A DNA stretch of 5,980 nt from an uncultured Lachnospiraceae bacterium (GCA_900313265.1 OMRN01000148.1:1-5980), one strand, 5' to 3'; positions 1-5,745 are shown, numbered from the stretch's first letter. Numbers and translations: made by a program. Notes: generated by a model not told the origin, from the sequence alone.

Positions 1-177
1 AAATTCTTCGATATCCTCTCTTTTCGAAAGTTCCTTCGCAAGCGCGCGAAGTGCCGGTGTCCGTACTCCGATCATGGTTTCTTTTGAAACCGTCGGGGAT
101 AACCCCGCGGAAAAATCGCGGTACTTTTCGTCCTGCCGTTTAAAAAGTTCTTCTTCTATTTCCGCCTGAATGCTCAT
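1..177 (-). CDS. AlkD-like DNA alkylation repair protein, N-terminal part (runs off left edge)
   Basis: Only the first 59 residues are in the window. They read as the N-terminus of the DNA alkylation repair (AlkD/HEAT-like glycosylase) family. There is a short amphipathic helix containing ELFKRQDEKYRDF, then the signature IGVRTPALRALAKEL at residues 36-50. Known members fold as HEAT-like helical repeats and remove alkylated purines from DNA without flipping the base; the residues needed for that lie beyond this window, so activity cannot be judged. The start is well defined: the ATG at 177 has an in-frame TAA three codons upstream, and the sequence AAAGGG lies just before it. That spacing is rather short for a Shine-Dalgarno sequence. 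It follows the HdeD-like gene by 58 nt with no terminator between them, so it may be the last gene of the same transcript. The family call is firm; the subfamily is not resolved. Confidence 0.88.
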   Translation of the reverse strand, partial: MSIQAEIEEELFKRQDEKYRDFSAGLSPTVSKETMIGVRTPALRALAKELSKREDIEEF

Positions 178-235
178 AACCCTTTACTCTTCTTTCTTTT
201 CCTTCCGACCTTCATTTATCCCGCATGCGCCGGAA

Positions 236-778
236 TTACCGGATATATACAACCGCCGTTTTCCGGAATGCTTTAAAGAACCGGACCGCTCCGGAATAAA
301 CAAGTGCAAAACAGAAAAGATAGGTCATGCCTTCCGGCGATTTTAAGAAAAAGCAGCTGATTACCGCAAGAATTCCGAGTGTAACGGAAAACAGTCCGAC
401 CAAAAGACGGACCCACCACAGAGGAGCTTTATTCTTCTTTTCCTCAAAAGCTTTGAGGACATCAAGCACACCGGTAAAAATAAACAGTACAAACAGATAA
501 ATAAATACCGGCATGGAACGCGACCCGCTCATCGAAATCGTCATAATTCCAAGGTCCAGTACAACGATTCCGAGATACAGAATATATTTTCCTCCGACCA
601 TATGTCTCGCAAGGGCCGAATAATGCACCAAAAGTTTGATTCCGTTAAACAGCATCGTAACCGCAAGGATAATGGTGATTGCATCCATTCCGAATTCCGG
701 GAACAGAAAAAGAAATAACCCAAAAAGAATCATCAGAAGCCCGCTTATGATATATCCGATACGTTTCATTTTACTCAT
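236..778 (-). CDS. HdeD/DUF308-family integral membrane protein
   Basis: This 180-residue, very hydrophobic protein is built from three similar two-helix units: roughly residues 6-53, 64-111 and 123-171. Each unit starts with a Gly-rich helix (SGLLMILFGLFLFLF, YLGIVVLDLGIMT, VGLFSVTLGILAVI). Each ends with a second helix closing in an aromatic-x-Gly motif (FNGIKLLVHY, FTGVLDVLKAF, YSGAVRFFKAF). This three-fold, six-helix layout and length match the HdeD/DUF308 family, named after an Escherichia coli acid-resistance membrane protein. The molecular function of the family is poorly defined, so only a membrane or stress-related role is inferred. There is no periplasmic or enzymatic domain. The start at 778 is supported by GGAGG at 787-791 with 8 nt spacing; the Met at residue 4 would be too far from it. 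The ATG overlaps the end of the DUF6765-like gene by 8 bp, so translation is probably coupled to it. Confidence 0.87.
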   Translation of the reverse strand: MSKMKRIGYIISGLLMILFGLFLFLFPEFGMDAITIILAVTMLFNGIKLLVHYSALARHMVGGKYILYLGIVVLDLGIMTISMSGSRSMPVFIYLFVLFIFTGVLDVLKAFEEKKNKAPLWWVRLLVGLFSVTLGILAVISCFFLKSPEGMTYLFCFALVYSGAVRFFKAFRKTAVVYIR

Positions 779-1940
779 TCTGATTTCCTCCGTATGAATA
801 CTCGAATAACTTCAAATAATCCTTAACTGCGCCGACTCCGTTCTTTTCATAATCAATGGATACACCGGCTAACGGATTTCCGGAGCGGTAAATTTTTCCG
901 GTTACCATGCTCTTTTGTGCCAGTGCTCCCAGGAAAAATTTTCCGAGAAAAGTATAACCCTTTTCCTCTTTCGGTGCCTTTTTATACTCTTCTTTGTATT
1001 TTTCCAGATCAAAATCCGGAATTTCGCATCCGGAGAGTTTTTCTCCGAGTGCCTTCCAGTCATCGGAATCACTAAGCTGCCTTTTTTCCAGAATGGCCTC
1101 GATTTCATCCCGGTACGGTTCAATCGTCTCCCACGCATAGCGGTTTAACTCAAAACTTTCATGCTCTCCCCTCAAATACTGCATGGCATATACAAGTTGG
1201 GCAAAAGCATGAATATAATCCGACGGATTATCCTTTAATATTTCTTTATAATCACCCCATGCAGGCAGGTATTTATACCGGATAAAACTGTAGTCCGGCA
1301 GATGTCCGGCCCTGCCGTGTCCTAAATTCATAACCGTATTTTCACTCGTCTGATAGAGCGAATTGACATAGACGGCATTCTCGATATCATCCTTTGCGCC
1401 CGGATTATGGCTGAACTTCAAAGGTCTTACTTTATATCCATCCTCTTCCGGCATGATTTCAAAGAAATGATTGTCCGTATTGTTAATGGCCATGGAAGGA
1501 GTTCCCGCAAAATATTTATGCGCCCAGGTATCCGCGGTTATATGCATGGCGATTCCGACCGCCTGCAGGCTTTTGTCCTTTGCAAGATTGACGGTATCCG
1601 CAAGCAGAGCTCCGTTTGAATTGCAGATCATGCGGTATTTATTCCGGTAAGCGCGGGAACATCTCTTTTTCTCGGCATGCAGATCGTACGGCAGGAAATG
1701 GAACGATGCCCATATTCTGGTAATCTCCTGCAGACCTAAAAAATCCGTTTTCTGCTCCACCAGTTCCGCCGAAAGCTGTGTTGTTGCCGCTGCTTTCGGT
1801 CCGTTTACGCTTGATAAAAATGTCCTGGAACAAAGATCCACAAACTGGGCACTGTAACAGATATCGCAGGCTTCTTCGTGGGAATATCCGGCAAGAATCG
1901 CCGTGCAGTAGGTTGCATAATAATGAAAATCACCGTTCAT
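771..1940 (-). CDS. DUF6765-like protein, predicted metal-dependent hydrolase (zinc-dependent phospholipase C/nuclease-like fold)
   Basis: This soluble-looking protein of 389 residues has no signal peptide and no membrane helix. The N-terminus (DFHYYATYCTAILAGYSHEEA, residues 4-24, then AQFVDL at 31-36) resembles proteins called DUF6765. The strongest motif is GIAMHITADTWAHKYFAGTP at residues 129-148, an HxxxDxxxH signature (H133, D137, H141). A similar HxxxD pair ligates zinc in zinc-dependent phospholipase C and S1/P1-type enzymes. Further possible metal ligands are H6, D35, H81, D86, H208 and H213 (GHGRAGHLPD). The residue 290-345 tail is highly charged. A metallohydrolase role is therefore inferred and the substrate is unknown. 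The start at 1940 follows AAAGGAGG with 8 nt spacing and overlaps the preceding gene by 11 bp. The 3' end overlaps the HdeD-like gene by 8 bp. This places the protein between two membrane proteins in one coupled operon and suggests it works with them at the membrane. The DUF assignment is from memory of the family pattern. Confidence 0.8.
   Translation of the reverse strand: MNGDFHYYATYCTAILAGYSHEEACDICYSAQFVDLCSRTFLSSVNGPKAAATTQLSAELVEQKTDFLGLQEITRIWASFHFLPYDLHAEKKRCSRAYRNKYRMICNSNGALLADTVNLAKDKSLQAVGIAMHITADTWAHKYFAGTPSMAINNTDNHFFEIMPEEDGYKVRPLKFSHNPGAKDDIENAVYVNSLYQTSENTVMNLGHGRAGHLPDYSFIRYKYLPAWGDYKEILKDNPSDYIHAFAQLVYAMQYLRGEHESFELNRYAWETIEPYRDEIEAILEKRQLSDSDDWKALGEKLSGCEIPDFDLEKYKEEYKKAPKEEKGYTFLGKFFLGALAQKSMVTGKIYRSGNPLAGVSIDYEKNGVGAVKDYLKLFEYSYGGNQNE
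787..791 (-). promoter_or_regulatory. Ribosome binding site of HdeD-like gene, inside the preceding gene
   Basis: The minus strand reads GGAGG, 8 nt before the ATG at 778. The site lies within the Gly-Gly codons near the C-terminus of the DUF6765-like protein, whose stop overlaps the new start. This fixes the start and predicts translational coupling. Confidence 0.8.
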
Positions 1941-2556
1941 TTACGCTTCCTCCTTTAAACTTTTTGCGGAATACTTTTACACGAATGGCATTTACAATCA
2001 TCTCAAGCATAATAATGACAGAGGTAATCGATAAAAGCAGTTCCGCCACCTCATCCAGAAAGTTGGGCATCCAGGGTGCTAAATAATCCTCCGTTGACGT
2101 CCCGTTTGCCATATTCCCGAATTCCCTGGCCGCCCCGTAGATGCTGAAAATGTCAAAAAGCAAAATCAGCACGGCAAAAACAATGTATATGACACGTTTT
2201 TTCTTCCCCACGGCTTCCAGACAGGCCGACCTTCCCACATAAAACCGGAGCAGAAAGGAAACAACCAGAGCCACTACCATAAGCGCAATAATTAAAATAT
2301 CCGTCAGAATCGTGGTCAGCCTGATTAAATCTTCCCCCAGGGAAGGATCCATAACCTGAACGACTTCCCGTGCAATCACATTAAAGAATTCTTTTATATC
2401 CTCATAACGGAAATACGTTTGTAAAAGTGTCCGGATAACCGACCAAATCGCATATCCCATACATCCTAAGCCTGTCGCATACAGTGTCCTCTCGCTTTTA
2501 CGGTATTTTATGCTGACGGGATTGTTATTTAAACAGCTCTCAAAGTTTTTTTCCAT
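1930..2556 (-). CDS. Hypothetical four-helix membrane protein
   Basis: I do not recognise a family for this 208-residue protein. It has no cleavable signal peptide and four predicted membrane helices, at about residues 24-46, 83-104, 121-143 and 166-190. The loop between helices 2 and 3 is basic (RFYVGRS...GKKKR) and so is the C-terminal tail (RVKVFRKKFK). By the positive-inside rule both ends should then be cytoplasmic. The loop between helices 1 and 2 (about residues 47-82) is longer and contains acidic residues, as does the 3-4 loop (EDYLAPWMPNFLDEVAE), so both would face outside. No catalytic motif is visible. It is the first gene of a three-gene overlapping module with the DUF6765-like and HdeD-like genes. 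The start at 2556 has GGGAGGAG at 2561-2568 and a promoter-like -10 box about 90 nt upstream. A role as membrane partner for the downstream soluble protein is inferred only from position. Confidence 0.85.
   Translation of the reverse strand: MEKNFESCLNNNPVSIKYRKSERTLYATGLGCMGYAIWSVIRTLLQTYFRYEDIKEFFNVIAREVVQVMDPSLGEDLIRLTTILTDILIIALMVVALVVSFLLRFYVGRSACLEAVGKKKRVIYIVFAVLILLFDIFSIYGAAREFGNMANGTSTEDYLAPWMPNFLDEVAELLLSITSVIIMLEMIVNAIRVKVFRKKFKGGSVNER
1949..1956 (-). promoter_or_regulatory. Ribosome binding site of DUF6765-like gene, inside the preceding gene
   Basis: The minus strand reads AAAGGAGG, a full Shine-Dalgarno match, 8 nt before the ATG at 1940. It is encoded by the Lys-Gly-Gly codons at the end of the upstream membrane protein gene, whose TGA lies 10 bp beyond the new start. 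It decides the start and indicates coupled translation. Confidence 0.85.
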
Positions 2557-2646
2557 TTTTCTCCTCCCGGGTCATAAAGGGTAGTTAAAAAATTTTTCTT
2601 TCCGGCGATAAAAACCGATTTTTCATTTCTTATCACACCTTTAAAT

Positions 2647-2677
2647 ATTATACTACTTTTTTACCGGCCGGTATCAA
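2647..2677 (-). promoter_or_regulatory. Candidate sigma-A promoter for the membrane-protein module
   Basis: On the minus strand a perfect TATAAT (2647-2652) sits just past the stop codon of the deoxyinosine glycosylase gene. The best -35 candidate, TTGATA at 2672-2677, is one mismatch from TTGACA. It lies inside the end of that gene, and its 19-nt spacer is longer than the optimum of 17. Transcription would begin near 2640, giving a leader of about 84 nt before the ATG at 2556. The -10 box is convincing; the -35 is weaker, so strength and regulation are uncertain. Confidence 0.5.
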
Positions 2678-3143
2678 TCACTTTCCATGCTTCCGACAAT
2701 TTTTCCACACTCCATGCGGCATTTGCGGGACTGGTGGACGGAAGACAAACCGCCGGCCGGTGAATCACCGGCTCCGTATACTTTTGAAAGTAATGAAGCG
2801 CCGTTTTGCCGTTCACGCAAATCATCCGGATATCCGCCTCATTTAAAATCCTCGTCAAATCATTCACCGTAACGTTCCGGATACTCGAATCGGAAGACCC
2901 CTCGATATCGCAACTCCTAATGACATCCCACAAAGCCACGTGATTCCGAAGAAGAAATGCCTTCTTTTCTTCCATCGTCTGCGGAACCTCTTCGTTAAAA
3001 ACCGCCGCGGTAACTTTCCAGAAACGGTTCTGCGGATGTCCGTAGAAAAACCCCGCTTCTCTCGATTTTACGGAAGGGAAGCTTCCCAGAATCAGTATTT
3101 TCGAATTCTTATCATATACCGGCGGAATCGGATGAACGGTCAT
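2661..3143 (-). CDS. DNA-deoxyinosine (hypoxanthine) glycosylase, uracil-DNA glycosylase superfamily family 6
   Basis: This 160-residue cytoplasmic DNA repair enzyme is predicted to excise hypoxanthine, the product of adenine deamination, from DNA and so start base excision repair. Superfamily motif 1 is the ILGSFPS segment at residues 18-24. It is followed by the family-typical FFYGHPQNRFW at 32-42, in which N39 is at the position I recall as the key residue in the characterised archaeal family-6 enzyme. Motif 2 is LPSTSPANA at residues 134-142, and an ICVNGKTA strand-turn lies at 108-115. Length is normal for the family and the gene looks intact. The start at 3143 is supported by GAGGAG at 3149-3154 with 5 nt spacing, and the gene begins 2 nt after the radical SAM stop codon. 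Cotranscription with that gene is very likely. Activity on uracil or xanthine as well cannot be excluded from sequence. Confidence 0.88.
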   Translation of the reverse strand: MTVHPIPPVYDKNSKILILGSFPSVKSREAGFFYGHPQNRFWKVTAAVFNEEVPQTMEEKKAFLLRNHVALWDVIRSCDIEGSSDSSIRNVTVNDLTRILNEADIRMICVNGKTALHYFQKYTEPVIHRPAVCLPSTSPANAAWSVEKLSEAWKVIDTGR

Positions 3144-3145
3144 TT

Positions 3146-4039
3146 TTACTCCTCGTTACCTGTTATATCAAACAAACTCATCTGCGGGTACTTCTCCGGA
3201 AGTTCGGACATATATTGAAACACCTCATCCGGCTTATATAAAATACCGTTCTCTTTACAGATTTGTCTCTTAAGTTCCGTCAGTTCCCTGCTGTTCGGGC
3301 TCGGAAGTTCATAAGCATTTCCGTAGGTCTGAATGTATTTGTGCTTCATTCCCGGAAAATGTTTATCAAGCGCCGCATAATAATATTCCCTGTCGCCTTC
3401 CCGAAGTGTTAATCCCATGCCGAAATCAATCACGCCTTTTACCCCGACCCGGACACACTCATTTAAAATCGCGGTAATATTTTCCAAACTGTCATTAATA
3501 AACGGCAGAACCGGCGTTAACCATACGACCGTCGGGATTCCCCTCTCCCGCATCCTTTCAAGAACCTCAATACGCCGTTTTGTATTGCATACATTCGGTT
3601 CCAAAACCGCACAAAGGTCATCGTCATAAGTCGTAAGCGTCATCTGTACCACGCTTTTTGCCTCGCGGTTAATCTCATCAAGCAAATCAATATCCCTTAA
3701 AATCCGGTCCGACTTGGTCTGAACCGCAACCCCGAATCCGTATGCCTTAATAATCTCCAGGCATTTCCTGGTGAGTTTCAGTTCCTCTTCGCAATGCATG
3801 TACGGATCGGACATGGCTCCCGTTCCGATGACGCATTTCTTCCGTTTCGATTTAAGTGCCCGCTCAAGCAGCTCCGGCGCATTCTGTTTTACTTCAATGT
3901 CCTCAAACGGATGGGTAAAATGATAACATTTGCTTCTGCTGTCACAGTAAATACAGCCGTGCGAGCAGCCGCGGTAGATATTCATTCCGCACTGCCCGCC
4001 GTTTGTCGTCAGTATTCCCTTTGCATCCACAAAATGCAT
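3146..4039 (-). CDS. SPL-family radical SAM protein (spore photoproduct lyase-like, COG1533 type)
   Basis: This 297-residue radical S-adenosylmethionine enzyme carries the cluster motif CSHGCIYC (C25, C29, C32; CxxxCxxC) within the typical MNIYRGCSHGCIYCDSR segment. GTGAMSDPYMHCEEE (residues 72-86) is the conserved stretch seen in SPL-like proteins. A radical SAM barrel follows to about residue 240, with VWLTPVLPFIND at 172-183. The motif sits much nearer the N-terminus than in true spore photoproduct lyase (SplB) and the protein is shorter. I therefore call it SPL-like and do not assign thymine photoproduct repair. Its substrate is unknown. The C-terminus contains QMSLF at residues 286-290, close to the bacterial sliding-clamp-binding consensus QLSLF, which fits a DNA-linked role. 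The start at 4039 has only a weak GGGGG site 9 nt upstream and no better in-frame start. The stop lies 2 nt before the deoxyinosine glycosylase gene, and the serine hydrolase gene ends 40 nt upstream. Confidence 0.9.
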   Translation of the reverse strand: MHFVDAKGILTTNGGQCGMNIYRGCSHGCIYCDSRSKCYHFTHPFEDIEVKQNAPELLERALKSKRKKCVIGTGAMSDPYMHCEEELKLTRKCLEIIKAYGFGVAVQTKSDRILRDIDLLDEINREAKSVVQMTLTTYDDDLCAVLEPNVCNTKRRIEVLERMRERGIPTVVWLTPVLPFINDSLENITAILNECVRVGVKGVIDFGMGLTLREGDREYYYAALDKHFPGMKHKYIQTYGNAYELPSPNSRELTELKRQICKENGILYKPDEVFQYMSELPEKYPQMSLFDITGNEE

Positions 4040-4079
4040 GTATTTACGCCCCCGACATACGATTATGAAACCGCCGTGC

Positions 4080-5066
4080 TTACGTTAACGGCAGCACATT
4101 CTTTTCAATAAACTCCACCCGGTCAAAAATCCGGGGCTTAAAAGTACCGGTCACCCCGACGGAAACATTCTTTTCTTTGTTCACGTAAATGACATTTCCG
4201 CCGTCACCGATTGCCGCATAGACCTCCCGGTCTTTATACGGCTTATACCACAGATACCCGTAACTCATATATCCGAACATCTCTCCGAGCTCTAAATGCG
4301 GTGTAAGCATATCCCGTAAATACTCTTCGGAAACAATAACGGTATCGTTAACCTTTCCGTCATTACATACCGTCTCTCCGATAAGCGCCAGATCATGTGC
4401 CGACAGACAAAGCCCCCAGCCGGCCGTAACCGCATCTTTGGGATCCGAATACCACTCATGTTTTCTCGGGGACTTGTTCATCAGATAGTCAAACTGGTCT
4501 TCTTTGCTGGAATCTCCGTGATTCTTCACTTCGGGAATTCCGAGTGGAAGAAAGAGATTCCGGTTTGCAAAATCGATGCATTTTTCACCTGTTGCATTCT
4601 CGATAATCCCGACCATAATCTGAATTCCGAGGGTCGCATACTTAAATTCCCCCGTAATTCCGGACCGTCCGCCTAAAAGATCAAGCGCCGCCCTCGTCCA
4701 GTCGTCCGAGGTACATACCTTCGTCCACGGTTCGCTTTTGTACTTATAGGGTGCCGTCATCGTAAGAAGATGTTTTATCGTAACATCATAAATCGTTTTC
4801 TCTCCCCGTTTCACTTCATACTCCGGAAAGAAATCCAACACCTTTTGGTCCACGCTCCTAATATATCCCCGGTCGATTGCGATACCGGCAAGCAACGACA
4901 CAACACCTTTTGTTACGGATGCAACATGCATGGCATCCTCGCTCTTAAATCCGTGCCAGCAGTCCTCATATACGCATTGCCCGTTTTTAACGGCATAGAT
5001 CTGGCAGATATTTTTCTCGTTTCCCGTGCTGTTTTCTACGAATTCATGCAGCCTTTCCTGGTTCAT
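4080..5066 (-). CDS. Serine hydrolase of the beta-lactamase / class C penicillin-binding fold, cytoplasmic
   Basis: A 328-residue hydrolase of the beta-lactamase-like superfamily (S12/Pfam Beta-lactamase type). The nucleophile motif SVTK gives S50 and K53, in the typical setting HVASVTKGVVSLLAGIAIDRG. VTIKHLLTMTAPY at about 95-107 is the usual conserved helix. The second motif appears as FKYATLGIQIMVGIIENATG with Y143, but Thr145 replaces the common Asn of YxN. AGWGLCLSAHDLALIG (215-230) and GDGGNVIYVN (287-296) are the usual late motifs, with GDGG at the HxG/KTG position. There is no signal peptide or lipobox, so it should stay in the cytoplasm. An esterase or amidase activity is more likely than penicillin resistance, though the substrate is unknown. 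The start chosen is the ATG at 5066, because AAAGGAGG lies 6 nt before it. An ATG at 5087 would add seven residues encoded by the binding site itself. It precedes the radical SAM gene by 40 nt. Confidence 0.86.
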   Translation of the reverse strand: MNQERLHEFVENSTGNEKNICQIYAVKNGQCVYEDCWHGFKSEDAMHVASVTKGVVSLLAGIAIDRGYIRSVDQKVLDFFPEYEVKRGEKTIYDVTIKHLLTMTAPYKYKSEPWTKVCTSDDWTRAALDLLGGRSGITGEFKYATLGIQIMVGIIENATGEKCIDFANRNLFLPLGIPEVKNHGDSSKEDQFDYLMNKSPRKHEWYSDPKDAVTAGWGLCLSAHDLALIGETVCNDGKVNDTVIVSEEYLRDMLTPHLELGEMFGYMSYGYLWYKPYKDREVYAAIGDGGNVIYVNKEKNVSVGVTGTFKPRIFDRVEFIEKNVLPLT

Positions 5067-5199
5067 GGAATGCCTCCTTTTCATCATTACGAAGAATCAA
5101 CAATGTTATAAATCAGGACGTCCAATAAAAAGGCTAATGGAATTAAAAATTGTTTTCAAGTATTTTTTTGATTGTTTAATATTCTTTGTTTTATTCTTT
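5067..5199 (-). promoter_or_regulatory. AT-rich intergenic region with probable promoter for the serine hydrolase operon
   Basis: This 133-nt gap separates the PadR stop from the serine hydrolase start. The part at 5141-5199, extending into the last PadR codons, is about 86% A+T. That could be an upstream promoter-enhancing tract. On the minus strand I see TATAAC at 5105-5110 as a possible -10 box without a good -35. I also see TTGAAA at 5154-5159 with a poor -10 (TAGCCT at 5131-5136) 17 nt downstream. A perfect 8-bp palindrome GGACGTCC lies at 5116-5123 between these elements. I found no GC-rich hairpin followed by a T run, so no intrinsic terminator for the PadR transcript is evident. The promoter assignment is tentative. 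Confidence 0.35.
5073..5080 (-). promoter_or_regulatory. Ribosome binding site deciding the serine hydrolase start
   Basis: The minus strand reads AAAGGAGG followed by 6 nt and the ATG at 5066. Two tandem ATGs at 5082-5087 lie upstream of this site and lack any Shine-Dalgarno sequence of their own, so the longer reading frame is probably not used. Confidence 0.85.
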
Positions 5200-5745
5200 C
5201 TATTTCTTTTGTTCCGACAGCATTTTCTTTGCCTTCGTACACCATTTTAAATATGCTTCATAGGTCTCCACCCCGAAAGATGCCGTCAGGTAATAATACA
5301 GATGATCGTCGTTGTCCAGGTAATCCTCCAACGATTTGCAGATCGTTTTCAAAAGACTTAAATCCTGTGTCACCTTCTCTTCAAAAACTTCGATATTACG
5401 AATGGCCGTACTCCGGTCCGCGCCGCCTCCGAAGAAGAGTTTCAACAATGTTTCGTATCGCAGTTCGTTGCTTGCCTGATCCTCTTTCAGCCACTCTTTC
5501 AGCGCCTTTTTCCCCTGAGCGGTTATATGGTATACGATTTTTTCCCGGCCGCCCACGGAAGCACCGGCGCTTTTAATCAGGCTTCCTTCTTCCATCTCTT
5601 TCAGGGACGGGTAAATATTACCGAAGCTGCCGTTCCAGAAAAACCCGATGGAACTGTCGATTCGTTTTTTCATATCATATCCGGTCAGATCCTCATGACT
5701 TAATAATCCCAGAATTACCATATTGATACGTTTTTCTCTTGCCAT
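5200..5745 (-). CDS. PadR-family transcriptional regulator
   Basis: A 181-residue two-domain PadR protein. The N-terminal winged helix spans about residues 8-87. Hallmarks are MVILGLLSHEDLTGYDMKKRI (9-29), the recognition-helix region FGNIYPSLKEMEEGSLI (41-57) and the wing plus last helix YHITAQGKKALKEWL (72-86). The C-terminal part (about 97-178), with FEEKVTQDLSLLKTI and a YLTASFGVETYEAYLKW helix, matches the longer PadR class whose second domain forms the dimer helices. It is expected to bind DNA as a homodimer and usually to repress genes nearby, often its own operon. The start is the ATG at 5745, preceded by AAAGGA (5752-5757) at 6 nt; a TTG at 5769 would extend it by eight residues but has no binding site. 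It lies 24 nt after the alpha/beta hydrolase, so it is probably transcribed with it and its operator lies beyond the right edge. The inducer is unknown. Confidence 0.9.
   Translation of the reverse strand: MAREKRINMVILGLLSHEDLTGYDMKKRIDSSIGFFWNGSFGNIYPSLKEMEEGSLIKSAGASVGGREKIVYHITAQGKKALKEWLKEDQASNELRYETLLKLFFGGGADRSTAIRNIEVFEEKVTQDLSLLKTICKSLEDYLDNDDHLYYYLTASFGVETYEAYLKWCTKAKKMLSEQKK

Noticed and set aside
222..229. CGCATGCG palindrome after the HdeD-like gene, considered as a terminator stem
   Set aside because: It is only 8 bp with no loop and no T tract downstream on the minus strand.
915..1148. Plus-strand open frame with a hydrophobic start, resembling a small membrane protein
   Set aside because: Its composition is explained by the charged tail of the DUF6765-like gene read in reverse, and there is no start signal.
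2663..2672. Perfect palindrome ACCGGCCGGT at the end of the deoxyinosine glycosylase gene, considered as a terminator
   Set aside because: It has no loop and is followed on the minus strand by A residues rather than a T run. A similar CCGGCCGGT at 2753-2761 lies within coding sequence and looks like chance from codon use.
3146..4039. Assignment as true spore photoproduct lyase (splB)
   Set aside because: The cluster motif lies near residue 25 rather than well inside the protein, and the protein is shorter. It belongs to the wider SPL-like group of unknown substrate.
3794..4111. Plus-strand open frame of 105 codons across the start of the radical SAM gene
   Set aside because: It is antisense to a strongly conserved protein, has no ribosome binding site and shows no recognisable domain.
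4545..4640. Recurring ATTCCGAG words, also near 371 and 571, considered as a dispersed repeat
   Set aside because: They fall in coding sequence and encode recurring Leu-Gly-Ile tripeptides, so they reflect codon preference.
5067..5087. Seven-residue N-terminal extension of the serine hydrolase
   Set aside because: The extension encodes the AAAGGAGG site itself. The ATG after the site has ideal spacing, while the earlier ATGs have none.
5172..5576. Plus-strand open frame of 134 codons opposite padR
   Set aside because: It overlaps a clear PadR gene, has low-complexity Arg/Pro-rich content and no ribosome binding site, so it is a shadow of the real gene.
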